Positions 8,108 to 17,581 are shown, numbered from the stretch's first letter. The stretch is DNA of 64,000 nt from Rhodospirillaceae bacterium (GCA_029267445.1 JAJUIU010000002.1:1-64000); one strand, 5' to 3'. The notes: generated by a model from the letters alone, not told the origin. Numbers and translations are program-made.

Positions 8108-9031
8108 TCACCGGATTCCGACCGACGCCAGCTCCGCCTTCACCTGCTCCAGCAGGCGGCCCGCTTCCGATCCCTGGATCTTCGCGATGTCGTCCTGGTA
8201 CTTCAGAAGCACGCCCAGCGTGTCGTCGATGGCGGCCGGGTCCAGCTCCAGCTTGTCGAGCTGCACGAGCGCGCTCGCCCAGTCCAGCGTCTCGGCCACG
8301 CCCGGCAGCTTGAACAGGTCGGCCTTGCGCAGGGCCTGGACGAAGCCCACCACCTCCGCCGCCAGCCGCTCGCCAGCCCCGGGCGCCTTGCGGCGCACGA
8401 TCTCCAGCTCCCGCGCGGCGCTGGGATAGTCCACCCAGGCGTAGAAGCAGCGCCGCTTCAGCGCGTCGTGGATTTCCCGGGTGCGGTTGCTGGTCAGGAT
8501 GACGATGGGCGGTTCGGCCGCCTTGATGGTGCCAAGCTCCGGCACCGTCACCTGCCAGTCGGACAGCACCTCCAGCAGGAAGGCCTCGAACGGCTCGTCC
8601 GCCCGGTCCAGCTCGTCGATCAGCAGCACCGGTGCTCCCGCCGGGTCGGGCCGCAGGGCCTGGAGCAGGGGACGCTCGACCAGGAATTCGCGGGCGAAGA
8701 TGTCCCGCTCCAGGGCCGCGCGGTCCTTCTCCCCCGCCGCCTCCGCCAGCCGGATCTCGATCATCTGGCGGGGATAGTTCCACTCGTAGACGGCGGAGGC
8801 GACGTCCAGCCCCTCGTAGCATTGCAGCCGCACCAGCCGCCGGCCCAGCGTGGCGGCCAGCACCTTGGCGATCTCCGTCTTGCCCACCCCGGCCTCGCCC
8901 TCCAGGAACAGCGGGCGTTTCAGCTTGAGGGCGAGGTACAGCGCCGTCGCAAGCGACCGGTCGGCCACATAGTCGCCGGACTGCAGCAGGGCGGCGGTGC
9001 CATCGACGGAGGTGGGAAGGGGATGGGGCAT
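8108..9031 (-). CDS. coxD: CoxD-like MoxR-family AAA+ ATPase
   Basis: A 307-residue AAA+ protein. Walker A GEAGVGKTE is at residues 45-53, Walker B VLLIDELDRAD at 135-145 and sensor 1 TSN at 180-182. It belongs to the MoxR branch that works with VWA proteins. In CO-dehydrogenase clusters CoxD is the chaperone-like ATPase needed for the active-site sulfur/copper or molybdenum maturation, acting with CoxE and CoxF. The ATG at 9031 was chosen because the longer frame upstream runs through palindromic repeat DNA. The downstream neighbour is the toxin-antitoxin pair rather than coxE directly. Confidence 0.93.
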   Translation of the reverse strand: MPHPLPTSVDGTAALLQSGDYVADRSLATALYLALKLKRPLFLEGEAGVGKTEIAKVLAATLGRRLVRLQCYEGLDVASAVYEWNYPRQMIEIRLAEAAGEKDRAALERDIFAREFLVERPLLQALRPDPAGAPVLLIDELDRADEPFEAFLLEVLSDWQVTVPELGTIKAAEPPIVILTSNRTREIHDALKRRCFYAWVDYPSAARELEIVRRKAPGAGERLAAEVVGFVQALRKADLFKLPGVAETLDWASALVQLDKLELDPAAIDDTLGVLLKYQDDIAKIQGSEAGRLLEQVKAELASVGIR

Positions 9032-9047
9032 GATCCTGCTCGAAACG

Positions 9048-9116
9048 GAACGGACCTCATCCTGAGCTTGTCGTCGCGTCAGCGGACGCCGAAGGCGACC
9101 AGGACGAGGTCCGTTC
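9048..9116. repeat. Long inverted repeat upstream of coxD
   Basis: Arms at 9048-9064 and 9100-9116 are inverted copies matching at 16 of 17 positions, separated by 35 bp that can form further partial pairing. The left arm runs into CCTGAGCTTGTCG, the core of the dispersed palindrome seen again at 9134-9162 and 10011-10087. A transcript through this region would form a strong hairpin between coxM and coxD. Confidence 0.75.
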
Positions 9117-9133
9117 AAGGTGCCAGAGGAACC

Positions 9134-9162
9134 TTCACCCTTCGACAAGGCTCAGGGTGAGG
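9134..9162. repeat. CCTTCGACAAG-type palindromic repeat unit
   Basis: A unit with arms CACCCT (9136-9141) and AGGGTG (9154-9159) around TCGACAAGGCTC. It is a near copy of the units at 10011-10035 and 10065-10087. Such extragenic palindromes are scattered in many alphaproteobacterial genomes. It lies just downstream of coxM. Confidence 0.75.
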
Positions 9163-9179
9163 GGCCGTTGGCTGCCGCG

Positions 9180-9974
9180 TCACATCATCCCCGCCACCGC
9201 GCGTTTGGCCATGACCTTGACCAGATGCGCCCGGTACTCCGCACTGGCGTGCAGGTCGCTGTTCAGGTCGGACGGGTCCACCGTCAGGCTTTCCAGCGCG
9301 TCGGCCGTGAAGCTGCGCGTCAGCGCCTGCTCGGCGGCGGTCCAGCGGAAGGCGCATGCCGCCGCACCCGTCACCGCCACCCGCACGGCCCCGCCGGTCT
9401 TCGCCACATAGACGCCGACGATGGCGTAGCGGCTGGCCGGGTTGCGGAACTTCATGTAGCGGCCGGAATCCGGCCTTGGGAAATGCACGGCGGTGACGAT
9501 CTCGCCGGGGTCGAGTGCCGTCTCGAACATGCCGGTGAAGAAGCTGTCGCCGGCGATCTGGCGCTTGTTGGTGCGGACCGTGGCGCCGAGCGCCAGGACG
9601 GCCCCCGGATAGTCGGCCGCCGGGTCGTTGTTGACGATGGAGCCGCCCAGCGTGCCCCGGTTGCGCACCTGGGCGTCGCCGATATGGCCGGCGAGGTCGG
9701 CCAGCGACGGGATCACCCGCTTCACCAGGGGCGCGAACTGCACCGTGGCGTGGGTGGTCATGGCCCCGATGGTGAGGCCGCCGGCCTCCTCCCGGATGCC
9801 CTTCAGGTCGCCGACCTGCCCCAGGTCGATCAGGTCGGACGGCTGGGCGAGGCGCTGTTTCAGCGTGGGGATCAGCGTCTGGCCGCCGGCCATCAGCTTG
9901 GCGTCCTCGTTCCCGGACAGGAGGCGGGCAGCCTCGCCCAGGGTCTCGGGACGGTGGATGTCGAAGGCGTACAT
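9180..9974 (-). CDS. coxM: CoxM-like FAD-binding subunit of molybdenum hydroxylase
   Basis: A 264-residue FAD-binding subunit of the xanthine-dehydrogenase/CO-dehydrogenase family. The two FAD contacts typical of CoxM are visible: AGGQTLIP near residues 29-36 and the TLGGSI motif with NNDPAADYP near residues 108-122. It passes electrons from the iron-sulfur subunit to the quinone pool or another acceptor. The ATG at 9974 has a strong GGAGG site; the open frame above it reads through a palindromic repeat and is not protein-coding. It lies between coxL and coxD in the leftward cluster. Confidence 0.93.
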   Translation of the reverse strand: MYAFDIHRPETLGEAARLLSGNEDAKLMAGGQTLIPTLKQRLAQPSDLIDLGQVGDLKGIREEAGGLTIGAMTTHATVQFAPLVKRVIPSLADLAGHIGDAQVRNRGTLGGSIVNNDPAADYPGAVLALGATVRTNKRQIAGDSFFTGMFETALDPGEIVTAVHFPRPDSGRYMKFRNPASRYAIVGVYVAKTGGAVRVAVTGAAACAFRWTAAEQALTRSFTADALESLTVDPSDLNSDLHASAEYRAHLVKVMAKRAVAGMM

Positions 9975-10010
9975 TCTTGTTTCCTCCCTGGCGGTGCCGG
10001 TGTCCCCCAG

Positions 10011-10087
10011 CCCTTCGACGGGCTCAGGGTGAGGGACACTTCGCACACCGAAACTCTCTCAACCCCTCATCCTGAGCCTGTCGAAGG
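10011..10087. repeat. Pair of inverted palindromic repeats between coxL and coxM
   Basis: Two units face each other: CCCTTCGACGGGCTCAGGG from 10011 and its inverted near copy CCTGAGCCTGTCGAAGG at 10071-10087 (extended to CCTCAT from 10065), 29 bp apart. Together they can fold into one long stem. When translated on the minus strand the unit reads HPEPVEG, a known sign of repeat DNA in over-long gene calls. Confidence 0.85.
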
Positions 10088-10111
10088 AGGAGGGGCGCAC
10101 GGGACCAAGGT

Positions 10112-12523
10112 TCACTCGGCCGCCACGGGCACGCGGGCCGCCTGGATCGCCTGCCAGACGCGGTTCGGCGTGGCGGGCATGTCGATGTGCCGGATGCCGT
10201 GCTCGGACAGGGCGTCCACCACGGCGTTCATGATGCAGGCGGAGCCACCGATGGCCCCGGCCTCGCCGCAGCCCTTCACCCCCAGCGGGTTGTGGGTGCA
10301 GGGGCTGGTCTCGTCCGTCTGCACGGTGAAGCTCGGCACGTCGTCGGCGCGCGGCATGCAGTAGTCCATGAAGCTGCCGGTGACGAGCTGCCCGCTTTCC
10401 GGATCGTAGACGCAGTTCTCGTACAGTGCCTGGCCGATGCCCTGGACCACGCCGCCATGCACCTGGCCCTCGACCACCATCGGGTTAACGATGCGGCCGA
10501 AATCGTCCACGGCGATGAAGGACGCGATCTCCACCACCCCCGTCTCCGGATCGATCTCCACCTCGGAGATCTGGGTGCCGTTGGGAAAGGTGAAGTTCTT
10601 CGGGTCGTAGAAGGCCTTCTCGTCCAGCCCCGGCTCCAGCTCCTCCAGAGGGTAATTGTGGGGGACGTAGGCGGTCAGCGCCACGTCGGCGATGCCGACC
10701 GACTTGTCCGTGCCGGCCACGGAGAAGCGGCCGTCCTTGAACTCGATGTCGGCCTCAGCCGCCTCCATCATGTGGGCGGCGATCTTGCGGGCCTTGGCGA
10801 CCACCTTGTCCACCGCCTTGACGATGGCCGACCCGCCGACGGGCAGGGAGCGGGAGCCGTAGGTGCCCATGCCCATGGGCACCTTTGCCGTGTCGCCATG
10901 GACGATGTCCACGTTCTCGATCGGCACGCCCAGCTTCTCCGCCACGATCTGGGCGAAGGTGGTCTCGTGGCTCTGCCCGTGGCTGTGGGTTCCGGTGAAG
11001 ACCGTGACCGAACCCGTTGGATGGAAACGGACTTCCGCACTCTCGTACAGGCCGGCGCGGGCGCCCAGGGCACCCGCCACGTTGCTGGGCGCGATGCCGC
11101 ATGCCTCGATGTACGAACACAGTCCGAGGCCGCGCAGCTTGCCCCGCCGTGCGCTCTCCGCCTTGCGGGCGGCGAAGCCCTTGTAGTCCGCCAGCTCCAG
11201 CGCGCGTTCCAGGATGCGGGGGAAGTTGCCGCTGTCGTAGGTCAGCGCCACCGGCGTGGCGTAGGGCATCTGCTCCGGCCGGATCAGGTTGCGCCGGCGC
11301 AGCTCCGCCCGGTCGATCCCGGTCTCCCGTGCCGCGACATCGACGATCCGCTCCAGCAGGTAGCAGGCCTCGGGCCGCCCGGCACCGCGATAGGCGTCCA
11401 CCGGCACCGTGTGGGTGAACAGGGCCTTCACCTCCACATAGATGGCCGGTGTGGCGTACTGTCCGGCCAGCAGCGTGCCGTAGAGGTATGTCGGGATCGC
11501 CGGGGCGAAGGTGGAGAGATAAGCGCCCATGTTGGCCTTGGTCGCCACCCGCAGACCCAGGAACCTTCCGTCCTTGTCGAGGGCCAGTTCGGCGCGGGTG
11601 ACATGGTCGCGGCCGTGGGCGTCGGACAGGAAGCTCTCGCTGCGCTCCGCCACCCTCTTGATGGGCCGGCCTAGCTTGCGCGAGGCCCAGGTGACGATCG
11701 CCTCCTCGGCGTAGTGGTAGATCTTGGAGCCGAAGCCGCCGCCCACGTCCGGTGCGACCACCCGCAGCTTGTGCTCGGGGATGGACAGCACGAAGGCGCC
11801 CATCAGCAGGCGGATCACATGCGGGTTCTGGCTGGTGGTGTAGAGGGTGTAGTCGCCCGTCGATGGCTCGTACTCGCCGATATAGGCGCGAGGTTCCATC
11901 GCGTTCGGGACCAGCCGGTTGTTGACGAGGTCCAGCGTGGTGACGTGCGCCGCCCTGGCGAACGCCGCGTCCACGGCCGCCTTGTCGCCCAGGTGCCAGT
12001 CGTAGCAGACGTTGTTGGGCGCGTTGGGGTGTACCTGCGGCTGGTCCGGCGCGTCCGCGTCGGCGGTGGAGACGACGGCCGGCAGCGGCTCGTAATCCAC
12101 CTGGATCAGCTCGGCCGCGTCCTTCGCCTGGTTCTTCGTCTCGGCGATCACCACGGCGACCTGGTCGCCCACGTGCCTGACCGTGTCCGTCACCAGCGGC
12201 GGGTGCGGCGGCTCCGCCATGGGCGTGCCGTCCTTGTTGTGGATCTGCCAGCCGCAGGGCAGGGAGCCCACCTTGTCGGCCGCCATGTCCGCACCGGTGA
12301 AGATGGCGACCACGCCCGGCGCCTCCCGCGCCGCTGACGTGTCGATCCCGTTGATCCGGGCATGGGCGTGCGGGCTGCGCAGGATGTAGGCGTGGAGCTG
12401 GCCCGGCCGGTTGATGTCCTCGGTATAGGTGCCGCGGCCGGTGAGGAAGCGCTGGTCCTCGCGGCGGCGGACGGCCTTGCCGATGCCGGTGCCTGACGGT
12501 GCTGTATCGAGCGGTGCGGTCAT
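10112..12523 (-). CDS. coxL: CoxL-like molybdenum hydroxylase large subunit (form II)
   Basis: An 803-residue molybdenum subunit of the xanthine-oxidase/CO-dehydrogenase family. The active-site loop reads AYRGAGR near residue 378, the form II signature; form I CO dehydrogenases have AYXCSFR with the copper-binding Cys. The catalytic Glu lies in GCGEAG near residue 751. Other family motifs, DVGGGFGSK and GTYGSRS, are present. It should hydroxylate an unknown small substrate in the cytoplasm; CO as substrate is uncertain. The ATG at 12523 has AGGGAGG upstream. It forms an operon with coxS, coxM and the maturation genes. Confidence 0.93.
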   Translation of the reverse strand: MTAPLDTAPSGTGIGKAVRRREDQRFLTGRGTYTEDINRPGQLHAYILRSPHAHARINGIDTSAAREAPGVVAIFTGADMAADKVGSLPCGWQIHNKDGTPMAEPPHPPLVTDTVRHVGDQVAVVIAETKNQAKDAAELIQVDYEPLPAVVSTADADAPDQPQVHPNAPNNVCYDWHLGDKAAVDAAFARAAHVTTLDLVNNRLVPNAMEPRAYIGEYEPSTGDYTLYTTSQNPHVIRLLMGAFVLSIPEHKLRVVAPDVGGGFGSKIYHYAEEAIVTWASRKLGRPIKRVAERSESFLSDAHGRDHVTRAELALDKDGRFLGLRVATKANMGAYLSTFAPAIPTYLYGTLLAGQYATPAIYVEVKALFTHTVPVDAYRGAGRPEACYLLERIVDVAARETGIDRAELRRRNLIRPEQMPYATPVALTYDSGNFPRILERALELADYKGFAARKAESARRGKLRGLGLCSYIEACGIAPSNVAGALGARAGLYESAEVRFHPTGSVTVFTGTHSHGQSHETTFAQIVAEKLGVPIENVDIVHGDTAKVPMGMGTYGSRSLPVGGSAIVKAVDKVVAKARKIAAHMMEAAEADIEFKDGRFSVAGTDKSVGIADVALTAYVPHNYPLEELEPGLDEKAFYDPKNFTFPNGTQISEVEIDPETGVVEIASFIAVDDFGRIVNPMVVEGQVHGGVVQGIGQALYENCVYDPESGQLVTGSFMDYCMPRADDVPSFTVQTDETSPCTHNPLGVKGCGEAGAIGGSACIMNAVVDALSEHGIRHIDMPATPNRVWQAIQAARVPVAAE

Positions 12524-12617
12524 GGGTCGGGTGTCCTCCCTGGACGGCGTGCTTGGCTGCGGGTCGGGCTGCTCTCGCACGGCGCCCTTGGTCCCGCGAA
12601 CGAAAGAGGGGTCGGGC

Positions 12618-13121
12618 CTATTCGGCCGCGGCGGCGGGCGCCTTGGCGCCGGACTTCATCGTCTCGGCGCAGGACAGCACGGCCTTCACGATGTTGTGGT
12701 AGCCGGTGCAGCGGCAGATGTTCCCCTCCAGCCACTCCCGGACCTCCGTCTCGGAGGGCGAGGGGTTGTGCTGCAGCAGATCCACCGCGCTCATCACCAT
12801 GCCCGGCGTGCAGAAGCCGCACTGGAGGCCGTGATGCTCCCGGAACGCCGCCTGCATCGGGTGCAGCGTGCCGTCGGGGGCGGCCAGCCCCTCGATCGTG
12901 GTGACCGACGCACCCTGCGCCTGGGCCGCCAGCATGGTGCAGCTTTTGACGGACTTGCCGTCCACATGCACCACGCAGGCGCCGCACTGGCTTGTGTCGC
13001 AGCCGACATGGGTGCCGGTGAGGCCGAGATGCTCGCGCAGCAACTGGACGAGAAGCGTGCGCCCCTCGACCTCCTTCGTCACGGGACGTCCGTTGACGGA
13101 AAGGGACACGGTGATCGGCAT
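12618..13121 (-). CDS. coxS: CoxS-like [2Fe-2S] subunit of molybdenum hydroxylase
   Basis: A 167-residue two-cluster ferredoxin subunit. Plant-type [2Fe-2S] ligands are Cys41, Cys46, Cys49 and Cys61; the second cluster uses QCGFC and NICRCTGY further on. The length is normal for CoxS/XdhA-type small subunits. It carries electrons from the molybdenum centre in CoxL to FAD in CoxM. The ATG at 13121 has a strong AGGGAGG site 6 bases upstream; the longer frame above it is not family-like. It precedes coxL by 94 bp. Confidence 0.95.
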   Translation of the reverse strand: MPITVSLSVNGRPVTKEVEGRTLLVQLLREHLGLTGTHVGCDTSQCGACVVHVDGKSVKSCTMLAAQAQGASVTTIEGLAAPDGTLHPMQAAFREHHGLQCGFCTPGMVMSAVDLLQHNPSPSETEVREWLEGNICRCTGYHNIVKAVLSCAETMKSGAKAPAAAAE

Positions 13122-13232
13122 GGTTCCTCCCTGTCGGGCCGCCGTCCCGGCCTCCTTGTCCTCCGGTCCATGGCCGGCGGATGGGCTGGGTAGGGCGGCC
13201 AAATGCCGTCAATTTCAACGATTTGCCTGGAA

Positions 13233-13261
13233 GGGTAAGCAGCCCTTGGCAACCCGGTCAA
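13233..13261 (-). promoter_or_regulatory. Possible promoter for coxS
   Basis: On the minus strand TTGACC is followed after 17 bp by TTACCC, in an AT-richer patch between coxG and coxS. The -35 is good, the -10 poor. Distance to the coxS start is about 110 bp. No operator is obvious. Confidence 0.25.
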
Positions 13262-13308
13262 TAGCCGCCGCTTCGCCGGCCGCGCCACTATCCGAATGGG
13301 GCACCGCG

Positions 13309-14082
13309 TCAGCGGACCAGAAGCACCAGAACAAGCAGGGCGAGGCCGACGAGCGGGATCCAGACCATGGGACGCAGACCGCCCGCCCGGTCCGGCGAGC
13401 CGGCGGCGGGCGGGGCCGCGTCGGCGTCGTCGTCCAGACTGTGGTGCGGTTCGGACAGCCTTCCGATGTCGGCCGCGTCGTCCGGGGTGGGGTTCGCCAC
13501 CAGCCTCTCGGGATGAACCGCCAACGGCACGGAGGCGAACTGCGGCATGCCGGAGGAGGGGACCTCGGGCCGTGCCTCGACCTCCTCCGCCGTTTCGACC
13601 AGGAGTTCCGTCGCCTCCGCGTCCAGCCGGTCCTCGATCGGGCCGCCGACGATCTCCTGGAAGCGGGCGAAGAAATCGTCCGCCATCTTCTTGGCCGTTC
13701 CCTGCACGAGGCGGGAGCCGATCTGCGCCAGCTTGCCGCCGACCTGGGCCTCCGCCGTGTAGGCCAGCATGGTGGCGTCCGGCCCGTCGTCGCGCAGCGC
13801 CACCTTGGCCCCGCCCTTGCCGAAGCCGGCGGCCCCGCCCTGGCCTTCGCCCGTGATGGTGTAGCCGTTGGGCGGATCGATGTCGGACAGGGTCACGCGG
13901 CCGGCGAACTTCGCATTGACCGGACCCACCTTCACCTTCGCCTTGGCCGTGAACTCCGTGTCGGAGACCTTCTCGATCTCCTCGCAGCCGGGAATGCACT
14001 GGCGCAGGACCTCGGGATCGTTCAACGCGGCCCAGACCCGCTCGCGCGGGGCCTCGATCCGGTACTCGCCGCTCATGTCCAT
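13309..14082 (-). CDS. coxG: CoxG-like SRPBCC protein with C-terminal membrane anchor
   Basis: A 257-residue protein with a START/SRPBCC domain (residues 1 to about 150; [16 protein letters not shown] and [11 protein letters not shown]), an acidic linker and a C-terminal membrane helix in the last 20 residues. CoxG recruits CO dehydrogenase to the membrane and binds quinone in studied bacteria; here the same role is inferred for the CoxLMS complex. The ATG at 14082 has GGAGGGG upstream; a second ATG two codons later is possible. It is the first gene of the leftward cluster and is divergent from the TRAP operon. Confidence 0.92.
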   Translation of the reverse strand: MDMSGEYRIEAPRERVWAALNDPEVLRQCIPGCEEIEKVSDTEFTAKAKVKVGPVNAKFAGRVTLSDIDPPNGYTITGEGQGGAAGFGKGGAKVALRDDGPDATMLAYTAEAQVGGKLAQIGSRLVQGTAKKMADDFFARFQEIVGGPIEDRLDAEATELLVETAEEVEARPEVPSSGMPQFASVPLAVHPERLVANPTPDDAADIGRLSEPHHSLDDDADAAPPAAGSPDRAGGLRPMVWIPLVGLALLVLVLLVR

Positions 14083-14238
14083 GGCCGTCCCCTCCGTATC
14101 CCGTGCCCGACCCGAACGGTAGACGGCGGTCGACGGCCCGGCAAGCGCGGGGCGGGCGGCCGGAATTCCCCTACTTCGCAATCGGTTGCAAGATCGACGA
14201 GATTGCTGAAGGATGTGCGGCGATTTGCGGCGACGGAT

Positions 14239-14284
14239 GCATGCGCCCGCGCATGCGCTTCATTGCCCAAACAAAACGTGTTTG
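14239..14284. promoter_or_regulatory. Two inverted repeats in the coxG-TRAP divergent region
   Basis: The first dyad is perfect: GCATGCGC, 2 bp, GCGCATGC (14239-14256). The second is CAAACA, 5 bp, TGTTTG (14268-14284). They lie 32-77 bp upstream of the receptor start in a 233-bp divergent gap. They look like binding sites for a dimeric regulator of one or both operons. No promoter hexamers stand out around them. Confidence 0.45.
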
Positions 14285-14315
14285 CGCATCAACGCAACTT
14301 TGGGAGGGTTTACGT

Positions 14316-15281
14316 ATGACGAAGATGACCCGGCGCGGCTTCGGCGCCCTCACCCTGGGCACCGCGGCGGTCGCGGCCCTCGGCGTCCGTCCGGCATTCG
14401 CGCAGCAGTTCGTGACGATCCTGACCGGTGGCACCAGCGGCGTGTACTACCCGCTGGGCGTGGCCATGTCGCAGATCTTCGGCAAGGTCATGCTGGAGAC
14501 AAAGTTCACGGTGCAGTCGACCAAGGCGTCGGCCGAGAACGTCAACCTTCTCCAGGCCGGACGGGGCGAACTGGCCTTCACCCAGACCGACACGCTGGCC
14601 CAGGCCTACCGCGGTGACGCGGAGGTGGGCTTCGCCAAGCCGCTGGACAAGCTGCGCACGGTCGCCGTCATCTACCCGAACTACATCCAGATCGTCGCCA
14701 GCAAGGCGTCCGGCATCAAGTCGCTGGCCGACCTGAAGGGCAAGCGCGTCTCCGTCGGCGCGCCGAAGTCGGGCACGGAGCTGAACGCCCGCGCCGTGGT
14801 GAAGGCCGCCGGCCTTTCCTACGACGATTTCGCCAAGACCGAGTATCTGCCGTTCGCTGAATCGGTCGACCTGATGAAGAACAACCAGCTCGACGCGACG
14901 CTCCAGTCCGCCGGCCTGGGCGTTGCCAGCCTGAAGGACCTGTCGAGCTCCATGGAGATCACGGTCGTCCCGGTCCCGCCGGAGATCGTGGCGAAGATCG
15001 GCGACCCGGTCTACGTCAACAAGATCATCCCGGCCAACACCTACACGGGTCAGACCGAGGATGTGCAGACCGTGGCGACCGGCAACGCGCTGGCGACCCA
15101 TTCCGGCGTCTCGGCCGACCTCGTCTATCTGATGACCAAGGCCGTCTTCGACAATCTGGACACCCTGGCCGCCGCGCACGCGGCCGCCAAGCAGATCCAG
15201 CTCAGCAAGGACGCCACCGCGTCGGCCGTGCCGCTGCATCCGGGGGCCGAGCGCTTCTACAAGGAAATGAAGATCATCTGA
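14316..15281 (+). CDS. TAXI-family TRAP transporter substrate-binding receptor, Tat-type signal
   Basis: A 321-residue periplasmic receptor of the TAXI (TRAP-associated extracytoplasmic immunogenic) family. It begins with TRRGFGAL and a hydrophobic run ending AFA, a pattern of a twin-arginine signal peptide. The mature part shows the family motifs [14 protein letters not shown] and [13 protein letters not shown]. These receptors bind small carboxylates, often glutamate-like compounds, and deliver them to a fused permease. The ATG at 14316 has GGGAGGG upstream and makes the signal start correctly. The permease gene follows after a 127-bp gap that holds a hairpin. Confidence 0.93.
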   Translation: MTKMTRRGFGALTLGTAAVAALGVRPAFAQQFVTILTGGTSGVYYPLGVAMSQIFGKVMLETKFTVQSTKASAENVNLLQAGRGELAFTQTDTLAQAYRGDAEVGFAKPLDKLRTVAVIYPNYIQIVASKASGIKSLADLKGKRVSVGAPKSGTELNARAVVKAAGLSYDDFAKTEYLPFAESVDLMKNNQLDATLQSAGLGVASLKDLSSSMEITVVPVPPEIVAKIGDPVYVNKIIPANTYTGQTEDVQTVATGNALATHSGVSADLVYLMTKAVFDNLDTLAAAHAAAKQIQLSKDATASAVPLHPGAERFYKEMKII

Positions 15282-15312
15282 TACCGGTCCTGATGATCTT
15301 CGGTTGATGTGG

Positions 15313-15338
15313 CGGCCCGTCCCGCGAGGGGCGGGCCG
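15313..15338 (+). terminator. Strong intercistronic hairpin after the TAXI receptor
   Basis: CGGCCCGTCCC and GGGGCGGGCCG pair over 11 bp (one T-G pair) around a GCGA tetraloop. No U-run follows, so it is more likely an mRNA-stabilising or partial-termination element that raises receptor over permease levels than a full terminator. Confidence 0.6.
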
Positions 15339-15408
15339 ACCGCTTTGGCCAATCGGGACATCAGGGAGTGTTCCAGAGTGAAGCTGGCTGACGGGGAGGG
15401 TCTTGCCA

Positions 15409-17571
15409 ATGGCGGCGGATCGCGCGGTCGAATCCAAGGGCGTCGCTACCGGGGGCGTCGCTACCGGCACCGTCGATGCCGACGGCATCGACCAGGAGGA
15501 GGTCCGGCGCGCGCTGGAGAAGGACAATCCCGCCAGCGCGCACCTGACCCTGCGGCCGACCGAGCGCCGGATCATCTACGCCATCGGCGTCGTCTTCGCC
15601 CTGTTCCAGCTCTGGACGGCGACCTTCACGCCGCTGTCGACCCTGATCGTCCGGTCGGTCCATGTCGGCTTCCTGCTCTGCCTCTGCTTCCTGCTGATCC
15701 GGGTCAGCGAGGGCGCGCGGCGTGACCGCATACCGCTTTACGACTGGAGCCTCGCCGTCGTCGCCTTCGTCATCGGGCTTTACCACTGGGTCTTCGAACA
15801 GGCCCTGATCCTGCGTTCCGGCGATCCGACGGACCTCGACATCATCGTCGGGGTCATCAACATCGTCCTTGTGGTCGAGGCGGCGCGCCGGATCATGGGC
15901 TGGGGACTGCCGCTGTTCTGCGTGCTGTTCATCCCCTACGCCTTCTTCGGTCCCTGGATGCCGGGCGTGCTGGCCCACCGGGGTTACGGCTTCGACCAGA
16001 TCGTCGATCAGCTCCAGTTCTCCGTGGAGGGCATCTACGGCACCCCGATCTACGTCTCCTCCACCTTCATCTTCCTGTTCATCCTGTTCGGCGCCTTCCT
16101 GGAGCGCGCCGGGGTGATCAAGCTGTTCACCGACATCTCCCTCGGCCTCGTCGGCCGGACCCAGGGCGGGGCCGCCAAGGTGTCCGTCGTGTCGTCCGGC
16201 TTCATGGGCACGGTGAATGGCTCCGGCATCGCCAACGTGCTGACAACGGGGCAGTTCACCATCCCGCTGATGAAGCGCTTCGGCTACCGCCCGGCCTTCG
16301 CCGGCGCCGTGGAGGCGACGTCCAGCATGGGTGGGCAGCTCATGCCGCCGGTCATGGGCGCCGCCGCCTTCATCATGGCGGAGACGATCGGCGTCTCCTA
16401 CCTGGAGGTCTGCAAGGCCGCCCTGATCCCGGCCGTGCTCTACTTCGCCAGCGCCTTCTGGATGGCCCATCTGGAGGCCGCCCGTTACAAGCTGATGGGC
16501 CTGCCGCCGGAGGAATGCCCGTCCGCCATCCAGGCCATCGCCAAGGGCTGGCACCTGCTGCTGCCGCTGGTGGCGCTGGTGACGCTGCTGTTCTCCGGCT
16601 TCACGCCGCTGTTCGCCGGCGTCATCGGCATCGCCTTCACCATCGTCCTGCTGCTTGGCGCCAAGCTGACGGAGGATGTGAAGGTCTTCGCCCTGCGCAT
16701 CCTGTTCTGGGTCGTCATCGGCCTCGCCGCCGCCGGCCTGTGGCGGATCGGTTTCCGGACGGAGCAGATGGCGGCCTCGGTCGTCGCCCTGCTGGTGCTG
16801 CCCTGCCTGTTCAGCGCCAAAGGCCGGTTTCTGCTGCGCGCCCTGGTGGACGCCCTTGCCGACGCCGCCCGCGCCGCCGTGGCCGTGGGCATCGCCTGCG
16901 CCCTGGTCGGCATCCTGATCGGCGTGCTCAGCCTGACGGGCCTCGCCTCGGCCCTGGCCGGCATCATCGTGGACCTGTCGGGCGGCAACCTGATGCTGGC
17001 CCTGATCCTGACGATGATCGCCTGCCTCATCCTGGGCATCGGCCTGCCGACCACGGCCAACTACATCATCACCGCCTCGATCGCGGCACCGGCCCTGCTG
17101 GAGATGGGCGTGCCGCTGATCGTCAGCCACATGTTCGTCTTCTACTTCGGCATCATGGCGGACCTGACGCCGCCGGTGGCCCTGGCCGCCTTGGCCGCCA
17201 GCCCGATCGCCCGGGCCGGCCATCTGGAGATCGGCTGGATCGCCACCCGCATCGCGGCGGCCGGCTATCTGGTCCCCTTCATGGCCGTCTACGACCCGGC
17301 CCTGATGCTGCAGACCGACAATTACTGGGCGTCGGCCTACATGGTGTTCAAGGCGGGGCTGGGCATCCTGCTCTGGGGTGCGGCGACGATCGGCTACTAC
17401 AAGACCGAGCTCAACATGTTCGAGCGGGTCTTCGCCGCGACCTTCGCCGCCATGCTGGTCATGGCGCTGCCGCTGACGGACGAGATCGGCTTCGCCGGCT
17501 GTGCCGCCTTCCTGGCGTGGCAGTGGTGGAAGGCCCGGCGGCTGAAGCAGGATCAGGCGGTCTCGGCTTGA
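15409..17571 (+). CDS. TRAP transporter fused permease (4TM + 12TM, DctQM-type)
   Basis: A 720-residue membrane protein combining the small and large TRAP permease units, the usual form in TAXI systems. The first part (to about residue 190) has four helices, the rest about twelve with motifs GTVNGSGIANVLTTGQF, MGGQLMPPVMGAA and LGIGLPTTANYII. It imports the ligand of the TAXI receptor with sodium or proton symport. The ATG at 15409 has GGGGAGGG 9 bases upstream and is preferred over a TTG two codons earlier. The DUF1850 gene follows after 10 bp. Confidence 0.94.
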   Translation: MAADRAVESKGVATGGVATGTVDADGIDQEEVRRALEKDNPASAHLTLRPTERRIIYAIGVVFALFQLWTATFTPLSTLIVRSVHVGFLLCLCFLLIRVSEGARRDRIPLYDWSLAVVAFVIGLYHWVFEQALILRSGDPTDLDIIVGVINIVLVVEAARRIMGWGLPLFCVLFIPYAFFGPWMPGVLAHRGYGFDQIVDQLQFSVEGIYGTPIYVSSTFIFLFILFGAFLERAGVIKLFTDISLGLVGRTQGGAAKVSVVSSGFMGTVNGSGIANVLTTGQFTIPLMKRFGYRPAFAGAVEATSSMGGQLMPPVMGAAAFIMAETIGVSYLEVCKAALIPAVLYFASAFWMAHLEAARYKLMGLPPEECPSAIQAIAKGWHLLLPLVALVTLLFSGFTPLFAGVIGIAFTIVLLLGAKLTEDVKVFALRILFWVVIGLAAAGLWRIGFRTEQMAASVVALLVLPCLFSAKGRFLLRALVDALADAARAAVAVGIACALVGILIGVLSLTGLASALAGIIVDLSGGNLMLALILTMIACLILGIGLPTTANYIITASIAAPALLEMGVPLIVSHMFVFYFGIMADLTPPVALAALAASPIARAGHLEIGWIATRIAAAGYLVPFMAVYDPALMLQTDNYWASAYMVFKAGLGILLWGAATIGYYKTELNMFERVFAATFAAMLVMALPLTDEIGFAGCAAFLAWQWWKARRLKQDQAVSA

Positions 17572-17581
17572 GGGGCCGAGC

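Noticed and set aside
9975-10046. N-terminal extension of coxM reading HPEPVEG
   Set aside because: This peptide is the translation of a palindromic repeat; the strong GGAGG before the ATG at 9974 sets the true start.
10112-12523. Calling coxL a true carbon monoxide dehydrogenase
   Set aside because: The active-site loop is AYRGAGR and lacks the copper-ligand Cys of form I, so CO oxidation is not supported by sequence.
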